DNA of 64,000 nt from Desulforamulus aeronauticus DSM 10349 (lineage in GTDB: Bacteria > Bacillota > Desulfotomaculia > Desulfotomaculales > Desulfotomaculaceae): assembly GCF_900142375.1 (NCBI RefSeq), contig NZ_FRAR01000004.1, forward strand, positions 210,543-274,542, read 5' to 3'. Numbering within the stretch: position 1 is the first letter of the stretch; each line of letters begins with the position of its first letter. The notes under the pieces were generated by a model. It did no database searches. It had not been told where the DNA came from and was given only the letters and a program-made list of their open reading frames with translations. The position numbers and the translations under genes are program-made. Shown here piece by piece: positions 47,777 through 55,137 of this stretch.

Positions 47777-48745
47777 ATGCTTCAGAAGTTTTCAGGTTGG
47801 AATAAATGGCTTGGCCAGAAAATATTTTTCGTCGTATTATTTGCTCTTTTGTTCGGATTTGTTTTACCTCTTCCTGCTACTAAGTTCTGGGGCCTCGTAG
47901 CTACTTTGTCTTTTGCCTACATGACCTTTGTAACATCATTGGAAACAGGTTTAAAAGAATTTTTTACCACCTTATCCAGACCTTGGGTAAATATCTGGAT
48001 GCTGCTTTTAATTCACGTAGCGATGCCTTTATTAGCCTTCTGTATCGGTATTCTTTTTTACCCGGAGAATGAATATCTGAGACTGGGCTTTTTAATCGGT
48101 GCTGCCATTCCTGTGGGAGTGACCTCTGTACTCTGGACCTCCATGGCAGGCGGGGATGTTCCCTTGTCTATGGTGGCAGTAACCATTGATACCTTAATTT
48201 GCCCTATCTTACTGCCACTATTTATATTACTTGTTGCTGGCAGTACCATCCATATTGACATTAGCCACCTGCTATTGGGCCTTTTATGGATGATTACTCT
48301 CCCTAGCCTGCTTGGTATGCTAACGCATGATCTTACCAAGGGATCACTTGATAAATATGCCCAATCCATTGGCGGTTTCTTTTCCAAAATAGCTATATTC
48401 GTAGTTGTCTATATCAATGCCAGTGCTATCGAACCGGAAATACACTGGAATCATTCTATTATCAAGCTTTTGCTAGTGATTCTGATCATTTCCATTAGTG
48501 GTTACTCCCTTGGTTTTCTTGGCTCTTACGTGCTTAAAGGAAATCAGCGTGATAAGATGGTTAGTATGATTTATGGGGTTGGCATGCGTAACAACAGTTT
48601 GGGTTTGGTCCTAGCTTTAACTTATTTTCCTGCTAGCGTTGCCATGCCTGTAACACTGGCTATGCTCTATCAGCAACCTCTGGCCGCACTGATTTCATAT
48701 TTTTTAAAGCGTACAGAACGTTGTCAACAAGAAAACCACAGTTGA
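47777..48745 (+). CDS. Bile acid:sodium symporter-family transporter
   Basis: 322 residues from the ATG about 9 bases after AAGG; an ATG three codons upstream is possible. Roughly ten hydrophobic segments with MTFVTSLETGLKEFF, IGAAIPVGVTSVLWTSMAGGD (the conserved cross-over region) and VGMRNNSLGLVLA. These fit the BASS/SBF superfamily, which moves bile acids, pantothenate, pyruvate and other organic acids with sodium. The substrate here is not predictable. It converges on the STM4011-like gene with a 56-base gap. Confidence 0.82.
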   Translation: MLQKFSGWNKWLGQKIFFVVLFALLFGFVLPLPATKFWGLVATLSFAYMTFVTSLETGLKEFFTTLSRPWVNIWMLLLIHVAMPLLAFCIGILFYPENEYLRLGFLIGAAIPVGVTSVLWTSMAGGDVPLSMVAVTIDTLICPILLPLFILLVAGSTIHIDISHLLLGLLWMITLPSLLGMLTHDLTKGSLDKYAQSIGGFFSKIAIFVVVYINASAIEPEIHWNHSIIKLLLVILIISISGYSLGFLGSYVLKGNQRDKMVSMIYGVGMRNNSLGLVLALTYFPASVAMPVTLAMLYQQPLAALISYFLKRTERCQQENHS

Positions 48746-48801
48746 TATTCAATATAAACTTTATTATTAAATCATTAACCCTCTTCTTAATATACAGAAT
48801 G

Positions 48802-50250
48802 TCATGTTCTCTGACAAAGCACATCTATCAGCTGGAGAAGCTGTTCCCGGTCATGCACAAGGCGATAAGGTATCTTCTGCATAACATCATTTTGCCCATC
48901 ACCGATGTGCAGTATCTGATCGTACTCCACACGGTAGAGACGAGATAGAAAGGCAAGGGCATTTTCCTTTCCCGCGTATTTGTGCACCAAGTATAAAGAA
49001 TCCTCATCGGTGAAAATCTGATACCGTGCAGCATCAATAGCCGGGCGGAACCCTTTAAACATAGCCCGAACCGGCTCCCCCTTTTCCACAGCGACAAATT
49101 TGGGCTCGGGTAAGGCATCGATATAGGCCTTGTCCATGGCCCAGGTGTGGTGGAAGGCTTTCTGAAAACAGCGGATGTCCCCGCCATTGTTAAAGATGCC
49201 TCCTTCGAAGAAAGGCAGGAGTTGCTTGATCTGGCTGTGGCACCCGGCGTATCGCCGTGCCGTATTGAAAAACAAGAGTCCCTTCTCCGCTAGCTTTTCC
49301 AGCCGCTGCGCTATCTCCGGCTCCACCCTTGCTGCGCCAAAATCCAGGAGCGTGCCGTCGATGTCGAAGGAATAGATGGGCTGACTATGCCTTTTGGGCA
49401 GCCGAAGCTTGCCGGTATCCCCGAAAAAATCCTCCATCATGTCCAGCTTTCGCTGGGCGTAGGCCAGAAAACAGGAGCAACTCCTGCTCCGGCAAGTAGC
49501 CTCCCGATATTCTTTGGCAGCATACAGGTTGCCCTGGCGGGTTCTGGCAATATTGCATGGCGCAATATCCCCGTTCTCCTCCACAAAAAAGGAGCTTCTT
49601 CCACCATCACATTTTTGCAGGTCAGCCTTCGGCTGGCTAAGTTCCAGGCTGAAAAATGGGTCGATCCAGGTGAAATCCTGTATTTCTTCCCTTGTGTAGG
49701 GTTGGCACCTACCGTCTTGGGCGTTGAGCCAAAGGTAGGTCGCCCTCGACAGAGCCTGCCGTAGCCGGCTGATTGTCCCCATGTTTTCAGGCACGGCCAC
49801 CGCACCCACGCTGAAGGGAATCCGCATAGCTGCCAGCGTCCGGCACTGCGCTAGAAAGCTATCCAAACTTGTCTGGCTAGGGTGGAAAGAGCACCAAAGT
49901 AGGAGCTTCTCCAGTTTGGCATCTGCTTCGGCAAATACTCTCGCCAGTTGCTGTAAATCCAGGCTAAGATTGGTCTGAATGGCCGCAAATCTCACCTGCT
50001 CCAGTTTAGCAAGCTTCGCCAAGGCCCGCATCGTATGGACATAGAGTAGGCTCTCCCCATAGGGAAGTAGGAAAACGTCTTTTTTTTCCTGCTCTCTTTG
50101 CTGCATGGCGCTGACAAATCGAACCAACGACCGCTCGTCTTGCAGCAGCAATTCTGGCGAGACCTTCCCTTTGGCAAAGGGACAATAGCCGCACTGGTAG
50201 TTGCAAAAATCAATAGCTCCTCGATAATACCAGGTCACTAGGTTCTCCAT
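48802..50250 (-). CDS. STM4011-family radical SAM protein fused to a HAD hydrolase
   Basis: 482 residues. Radical SAM domain with CxxxCxxC (Cys16, 20, 23 in DFCNYQCGYCPF); later cysteines KCDGG, APCNIA and CRSRSCSC suggest an auxiliary Fe-S cluster near residues 210-265. From about residue 295 a HAD-type phosphatase follows: DIDGTLLDFG (motif I), FFNTAR (motif II) and IGDGQNDV (motif IV). I recall the STM4011 family as a radical SAM protein of about 280-300 residues without the HAD part, so the fusion is notable. It is the last gene of the cassette and overlaps STM4012-like by 13 bases. Reaction unknown. Confidence 0.8.
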   Translation of the reverse strand: MENLVTWYYRGAIDFCNYQCGYCPFAKGKVSPELLLQDERSLVRFVSAMQQREQEKKDVFLLPYGESLLYVHTMRALAKLAKLEQVRFAAIQTNLSLDLQQLARVFAEADAKLEKLLLWCSFHPSQTSLDSFLAQCRTLAAMRIPFSVGAVAVPENMGTISRLRQALSRATYLWLNAQDGRCQPYTREEIQDFTWIDPFFSLELSQPKADLQKCDGGRSSFFVEENGDIAPCNIARTRQGNLYAAKEYREATCRSRSCSCFLAYAQRKLDMMEDFFGDTGKLRLPKRHSQPIYSFDIDGTLLDFGAARVEPEIAQRLEKLAEKGLLFFNTARRYAGCHSQIKQLLPFFEGGIFNNGGDIRCFQKAFHHTWAMDKAYIDALPEPKFVAVEKGEPVRAMFKGFRPAIDAARYQIFTDEDSLYLVHKYAGKENALAFLSRLYRVEYDQILHIGDGQNDVMQKIPYRLVHDREQLLQLIDVLCQRT

Positions 50251-51509
50251 GGGTCACACCACTTCTTGGAAAGCCTGGTAACTTCTTGGGAAATTAGTTG
50301 CGGTGCAAGATAATCCGACAGACCCATGCCAGCTGTTGTCAGCTTGAGTTTGCCTTCCTCCCTATACACATAACCAGCGGCTTCCCATTCAAGGAGCCGG
50401 GGGAAGTCCATCAAAAGCTCGGCAGCAAAGCTCTCTGCATACTCTAACAGCGATACACCTGCCGCCACAAAGAGGTTCTTCATGACAAAGCGTCGGCTTT
50501 GTTCCTCTTGCGAAAGATAAATCCCATGGGTAAAGGCACGGATTTCTGGCGCTGCGATAAAATCTGCTATGCTTTGCCGGATATAGGCAGACCGATCGCT
50601 GTAGGGCACGCAAGTATGGAAGCCGCCAAGGTAGCTCCGTCCGCCGCAACCCAGGGCAAGCATATTCTCAAAGCCACAACTGGCGCTTTTCCCGCCGTCT
50701 TTGGAAAATCTCCGCATGGATTTCTGCTCATAGCCGTTGGCAATAAGAAAATCCCTCGCCAGTTCATAGAAAGGTGCCATCTCCGGCTGATGCCGATCCA
50801 AGGTTTTGTGCTCCCGAATGTACAGCGGGTAGATGAAAATCTCCTCGGGAGCATAGTCCACCGCCCTATCCAGGCTTTTATGCCAAGTCTCCCTGGTCTG
50901 TCCGGGAATGCCGTAGATCAAATCCAGATTGAGCAGTGGGAAATGGTAGTTTTTTAACAGCCCGAGGGCACGCTCCACATCCTGGAGCGTGTGATGGCGC
51001 TTAAGGGCGGCAAGCTCCTCCGGCCAAAAGGACTGTACCCCAAGGCTGATCCTCTGGATCTGGTATGCCTTGAGGATGTCCAGTTTTTCCGGGCTGGTTT
51101 CCTTCGGCGATGTCTCAATGCAGCTTTGCAGCGATTTAAGGTCAAGGGAAAAAGCCTCTTGTACACTGGTAAACAAACGTTCCAGTTGCCCTGCGGACAG
51201 CACCAGCGGCGTGCCGCCGCCTACGGTAAAGGACTTTGGCCGAGGTACCGCCACTTGGGCAATAGACTCTGCCTGCTTGGCCACAGCATCAATATAGTCC
51301 TCCAGCAACTCCGTGCTTCCTGCCACAGAGAAAAGATTGCAAAAACCACACTTGCTGCTGCAAAAGGGAATGTGTAGGTACAGCTCGCTGCAATCGGCCA
51401 GCGCAGCGGCAACCGCAGCCAGCGGGACGGGACGAGCCAACTGGCGGTAAGCGGTTTTGTGGGGATAGCTATACATATATTGGTGGTAGCGTTCTTGATT
51501 ACTGATCAT
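50238..51509 (-). CDS. STM4012-family radical SAM protein (HemN/HemW-like)
   Basis: 423 residues. Radical SAM CxxxCxxC is at Cys50, 54, 57 (LHIPFCSSKCGFCNLF), followed by GGGTPLVLSAGQLERLF, ETSPKETSPEKL, RISLGVQSF and LNLDLIYGIPGQTRETW. These are the core motifs of the coproporphyrinogen-oxidase-like radical SAM group. No heme genes are nearby, and its cassette partners mark it as STM4012 rather than HemN or HemW. The ATG overlaps the stop of the STM4013-like gene (ATGA). The substrate is unknown. Confidence 0.8.
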   Translation of the reverse strand: MISNQERYHQYMYSYPHKTAYRQLARPVPLAAVAAALADCSELYLHIPFCSSKCGFCNLFSVAGSTELLEDYIDAVAKQAESIAQVAVPRPKSFTVGGGTPLVLSAGQLERLFTSVQEAFSLDLKSLQSCIETSPKETSPEKLDILKAYQIQRISLGVQSFWPEELAALKRHHTLQDVERALGLLKNYHFPLLNLDLIYGIPGQTRETWHKSLDRAVDYAPEEIFIYPLYIREHKTLDRHQPEMAPFYELARDFLIANGYEQKSMRRFSKDGGKSASCGFENMLALGCGGRSYLGGFHTCVPYSDRSAYIRQSIADFIAAPEIRAFTHGIYLSQEEQSRRFVMKNLFVAAGVSLLEYAESFAAELLMDFPRLLEWEAAGYVYREEGKLKLTTAGMGLSDYLAPQLISQEVTRLSKKWCDPWRT

Positions 51510-52297
51510 TCAATAATAAACTCCATATAGGGTACCGCATTAACCACTTCATGATTAATACCGTGATACTTTTTTCCGTCATCTCCATAGCAGGTACCAT
51601 GGTCTGAGGTGGCAATAACCAATGCCCCGCCCCGGCGCAGGATACTTTTCCACAACGGCGGCAGGCAGCTGTCCACGTAGCGCAGGGCCGCTCCTTGGCT
51701 GGCCACACTATCCCCAGTCGCCCCCTCCAAATAATGGGCATTGGGGTAATGAATGGCGGAGAAATTGATATACAGGAAGACATGCTTGTCCGCTGGCAGT
51801 TCCGCCAACTTTTGGCAGGCAAAGTCAATCTGCCGCTGGGTGCTATCCTTGGCATCACAACCAAAGCCTGGGTTCCAGTAGCTGTGCCTAAACATGTTAG
51901 GTAGTACCCGGTTTACCTGGGTACGCTTATTAAAAAAGCTAACTCCGCCGATGCAAATGGTCTCATAGCCATCCTTGGCCAAACCTTCAATAATATTTGC
52001 CCCATCAAAGAGATAAGCCCCCGGAGGCACCTGCCTGCCCATGCCGATATCTTTAGCAAAGAAGAGTGGCCTGGCATCAAAGACACTCTCACTTTCCCAG
52101 GGAAAAGGCAAAAAGCCGGCAAACATCGCATGATGGGAGGGATAAGTAAAACTTCCGGCAGCGTGACATTTTCTCCATTGGCCATAACGGTTGATGTTAG
52201 GCGTACGACCGGCCTGCTGCTCCTGCATAGCGGCATCATAGCGCAAGGTATCGTAGCAAAGGAAAAGTATGTCCTTGCGGCCAACTACCTGCGACAT
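51506..52297 (-). CDS. STM4013/SEN3800-family hydrolase (alkaline phosphatase superfamily)
   Basis: 263 residues from the ATG about 11 bases after GGGGAG. An in-frame GTG further upstream (52378) would overlap the STM4014 stop and remains possible. The fold is the alkaline phosphatase/sulfatase superfamily: DILFLCYDTLRYD metal ligand loop, SFTYPSHHAMFAG nucleophile region, and LVIATSDHGTCYGDDG with the paired metal ligands. The nucleophile position is Thr, not the Cys/Ser of formylglycine sulfatases, so a phosphodiester or phosphoryl substrate is more likely. No signal peptide is seen, so it should act in the cytosol. Confidence 0.78.
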   Translation of the reverse strand: MSQVVGRKDILFLCYDTLRYDAAMQEQQAGRTPNINRYGQWRKCHAAGSFTYPSHHAMFAGFLPFPWESESVFDARPLFFAKDIGMGRQVPPGAYLFDGANIIEGLAKDGYETICIGGVSFFNKRTQVNRVLPNMFRHSYWNPGFGCDAKDSTQRQIDFACQKLAELPADKHVFLYINFSAIHYPNAHYLEGATGDSVASQGAALRYVDSCLPPLWKSILRRGGALVIATSDHGTCYGDDGKKYHGINHEVVNAVPYMEFIIE

Positions 52298-52374
52298 ATC
52301 AATTTTATCTCCCCTATGGGCAGATTTCCTGATCTTCATCAAAATTTCCGACTGACAGCCCACTGGTCCCTTGC

Positions 52375-53361
52375 TCACAATCGTGACATCCCTTCCACTT
52401 GTTTTTGGTAGATACTGTTCTCTCCATAAATATCCTGATGAATCAAATCCCCCTGGGCATTGATCTCAATCACGTACAGCCGCTTGTCCGGCGTGAGCAG
52501 AAGGTCTACCCCCGCCACCTGCAGGGTAGGTGAAAGGGCCCGCACCGCTCGGCTGGCAGTATCTTTCACCTGTTCCAGGACATCTTCTGTCATGTCCAGT
52601 TCAGCCAAGTCTATAGGGTGATTATTTAGGTGCAAATTGGTAATCATTTTTTCCGAACCCCGGGCTACAAGATAGTCCACCGAGCCAAACTGAACCACCG
52701 CCCGTAGATCGTAGCTGTATCCGTTATGGCGCGCCTTGGGCAGCCATAACTCGACGATGGGATGCTTGCTCATGGCAAAATCTAACAGTGCCGCCACCTC
52801 GCTGGGGTCATCCACTCGGTAGATTTTCTTGGCATTGTGGTAAGTTCCCTTGCCCTTAGCCAGGGTGGTGTAGGCGACGCCCCTACCAGTGGAATATTGC
52901 CGCCGATAGGCAATAATTCCCGCCGCACCGGAACCATGGTTGGGCTTGATAAAGACCCCATAGGGTCGTCTAGCATCCATGGCAGCAAAAAGGGCCTCTC
53001 TCTGTATCGCCTCCAGCACCAACTCCGGCGTCACCGGAATACCCGCCCTTCGGAGCACAGCTTTGGTCTGTCGCTTGTTCAAGGCACGGATGATATCCTG
53101 GGGAGTATTTAGAAAAGTGGCCCGGCCTGATGAGATCGCCAATAATTTTTCGCTATAGCCCTGTACACTTTCCTCCAACCGAGCAATATCGCTACTGTTA
53201 TAGCTAACCGGGTCGATCTTCACGGCGCAATTAGTCAGGTCGCTCTCGACAACAGAAAACAAGGGTCGAAGGATAACCCTCTTCCCTTGTGCTGCCGCTG
53301 CCTTTGTGAAATAGATGCTACGTTTGCTGGTCGGTTCACCCAGTAATAGGATAGTATCCAT
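52375..53361 (-). CDS. STM4014-family ATP-grasp-like protein
   Basis: 328 residues. The N-terminal part is a small nucleotide-binding-like domain (ILLLGEPTSKRSIYFTKAA). From about residue 100 an ATP-grasp fold is visible: PYGVFIKPNHGSGAAGI (ATP-binding lysine loop) and the C-terminal VIEINAQGDLIHQDIYGENSIY (metal-binding acidic residues). ATP-grasp enzymes ligate a carboxylate to an amine or thiol through an acyl phosphate. The substrate is unknown. The ATG overlaps the stop of the LRR gene upstream (TAATG). Confidence 0.78.
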   Translation of the reverse strand: MDTILLLGEPTSKRSIYFTKAAAAQGKRVILRPLFSVVESDLTNCAVKIDPVSYNSSDIARLEESVQGYSEKLLAISSGRATFLNTPQDIIRALNKRQTKAVLRRAGIPVTPELVLEAIQREALFAAMDARRPYGVFIKPNHGSGAAGIIAYRRQYSTGRGVAYTTLAKGKGTYHNAKKIYRVDDPSEVAALLDFAMSKHPIVELWLPKARHNGYSYDLRAVVQFGSVDYLVARGSEKMITNLHLNNHPIDLAELDMTEDVLEQVKDTASRAVRALSPTLQVAGVDLLLTPDKRLYVIEINAQGDLIHQDIYGENSIYQKQVEGMSRL

Positions 53362-54242
53362 TATTCGGACAACAGAATGCTATAGTAAGTCTCTCCAGAG
53401 TAGACTTCAGCTTCCTGTTGGTCGTCAAAAACCACATTGATGCCATGCTGATTGCCGGCCGCTATGACTTTTTTCTGCATTACCCGGCTCACATAATGAT
53501 GCTCAATATCAATTTGCATAAGCTCGCTCAGCCCGGCCATAGCTTCTATTATCACTTGAGCCCCTTTATCGGTCAATGCGCCATAGGAAAAATTGAGTTC
53601 TTCGCATCTTTTAGCTATAGAGGTTTTTAGAATCGCTTCCACAATCTCATCCTGGATGTAAGAATTGACCAACCCCAGCCCCTGTAAGGCTGGAAGCTTG
53701 GCATTGTTACCAAAGTCCTCTATTTCCTCTTTATTGATGTTGGCACCATAGTTATCATCCCCAAGAAAAATCACTAAAGTTTCCAGAGCCGGTAAATCCG
53801 CATCCCGAATTTCGGCCAAAACCGCTTTTTCCAGGCCGCCGTTGATCAGCATTAAAGATTTTAGCCTGGAATGGGAAATTTTCCCTAATGTGAGAGCATT
53901 GGCACCCTTAATTGTGAGTTCCTCCATATTTGGAAAGGCTCCCCAAATGGGGGTATAATTCCCTTGGGTAATCCAGGATACCTCGCACTCTTCGGAATCC
54001 ATATCCCCAAAATAGAATGATTTGATATGTTGCAATTTTTCCTTGTTGTCAACCAAGCCCTTGATGATGGTATCCATATTTTCTTCGTCATCATAGCCTA
54101 CGGTAAACTGGCCAATGACAAGCTCTTCCAGTTCGGTCAGTTCTGGATCGTTGATGATTTCTGCCACCAGATCCTCCATGGTTTTCTTTTGCTCCTCAAG
54201 CATTTCCCAGTCAAGAGAGTAGCGTTTACTTTTCACCTTCAT
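53361..54242 (-). CDS. STM4015-family leucine-rich-repeat protein
   Basis: 293 residues from the ATG after GAAAGGGGCT; a TTG eight codons upstream or a GTG two codons later are also possible. Repeating leucine-rich strands are seen (MEELTIKGANALTLGKI, LKSLMLINGGLEKAVL, LETLVIFLGDDN, LQGLGLVNSYIQDE, EELNFSYGALTDKG, MQIDIEHHYVS). This is the first gene of the five-gene cassette. No catalytic motif is visible, so it may bind a partner or substrate. Its base composition looks more AT-rich than the downstream cassette genes. Confidence 0.78.
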   Translation of the reverse strand: MKVKSKRYSLDWEMLEEQKKTMEDLVAEIINDPELTELEELVIGQFTVGYDDEENMDTIIKGLVDNKEKLQHIKSFYFGDMDSEECEVSWITQGNYTPIWGAFPNMEELTIKGANALTLGKISHSRLKSLMLINGGLEKAVLAEIRDADLPALETLVIFLGDDNYGANINKEEIEDFGNNAKLPALQGLGLVNSYIQDEIVEAILKTSIAKRCEELNFSYGALTDKGAQVIIEAMAGLSELMQIDIEHHYVSRVMQKKVIAAGNQHGINVVFDDQQEAEVYSGETYYSILLSE

Positions 54243-54350
54243 AGCCCCTTTCCCAGCGTGCAAAAGTTAGCAATATTATATAACATTTTTTCCCTTTCGG
54301 CATAAGCGATTTCCATATACATCAAATAGTGGTTTCAGCTTGGCTCGTAA

Positions 54351-54361
54351 CTTGGTATAAT
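54351..54361 (+). promoter_or_regulatory. Extended -10 promoter for the 54403 gene
   Basis: TGGTATAAT (extended -10, TATAAT at 54356-54361) with only a weak -35. It lies about 40 bases upstream of the gene, in the gap shared with the divergent STM cassette. A second TATAAT faces the cassette on the minus strand near 54280. Confidence 0.5.
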
Positions 54362-54402
54362 ATTTGTTGTGTCTTACGTTGTATTATAAGGGAGTGTTTC
54401 AC

Positions 54403-55086
54403 ATGTCTAAAAATAATTTAGAAATAGCTTTATCACCATCCGGACACCAATACGATAAGGAGTTAGCCAGGGTAAAAATAAAAGTGTCTCCATCTCTTCA
54501 AGCCCTGATTGCTAACCAGTTGGATTTCATAGAAATGATTGAAAAAAGCAACCTGGAAAGTCATATTTTTATTGAACAACACAAAGCAGAACTTTATCAG
54601 TTAGAAGAAGAAGTGTCTCAGGCCTTTGGTGAATATGTCTTAAAAAAAGAAAGGGCCCGCGAGAAAAGACTACAAAAAAAGAATGATACCACCCCTGAAC
54701 CTACAGTAGATATTGAAAGAGACTTCGAAAATAGCCTCGGTGAAACAATGGGGAGCAATTCTTCTGATCTTGATGATCTGCCTTGGTTTTCCAATGATTC
54801 TACTCAAGACTCCTCCCCAGCAACAAAAGAGGGTGCTTATGAAAGAGAAAGTCTTGACTTTGACCCTCTAAATGATCTGGATAAAATGGCTGACAAGCTA
54901 AGTCCCGGTCTGCCATCGGCTAAATATACCTCTCCCACCGTGTCGGTCGAACAGAAAGCCGATATCGATGTACGGCGAGTTGCTATTGGAGCATCCGTAA
55001 AAGCCTTGGTTGACTTTCTAAACAGACCTCTGACAGAAGAAGAAATTCAAACCATTGAAAAACAGGTAGACTCATATTTGAACTAA
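54403..55086 (+). CDS. Hypothetical protein with acidic linker
   Basis: 227 residues from the ATG 8 bases after AAGGGAG. I do not recognise a family. The N-terminal ~100 residues are helical and charged (ASPSLQALIANQLDFIEMIEKS-like and QLEEEVSQAFGEYVLKKERAREKR). Residues about 110-180 are an acidic, serine/proline-rich linker (DLDDLPWFSND, DPLNDLDKM), and the C-terminus has another helical part (ASVKALVDFLNRPLTEEEIQTIEK). No signal peptide or membrane segment. It is divergent from the STM cassette and followed by a strong terminator, so it is likely its own transcript. Confidence 0.75.
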   Translation: MSKNNLEIALSPSGHQYDKELARVKIKVSPSLQALIANQLDFIEMIEKSNLESHIFIEQHKAELYQLEEEVSQAFGEYVLKKERAREKRLQKKNDTTPEPTVDIERDFENSLGETMGSNSSDLDDLPWFSNDSTQDSSPATKEGAYERESLDFDPLNDLDKMADKLSPGLPSAKYTSPTVSVEQKADIDVRRVAIGASVKALVDFLNRPLTEEEIQTIEKQVDSYLN

Positions 55087-55125
55087 GAAATACCCCTACA
55101 GCACAGACTGTAGGGGTATTTCTTA
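55085..55125. terminator. Bidirectional terminator between the 54403 gene and the pyrophosphatase
   Basis: AAGAAATACCCCTACAG and CTGTAGGGGTATTTCTT pair perfectly around CACAGA. Both converging genes can end here. Confidence 0.9.
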
Positions 55126-55137
55126 GTAAACTAAATG

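Noticed and set aside
50238..51509. The HemN-like gene as coproporphyrinogen oxidase HemN or HemW
   Set aside because: Its neighbours and overlap with STM4011/STM4013-like genes fit the STM4012 family better, and no heme genes are nearby.
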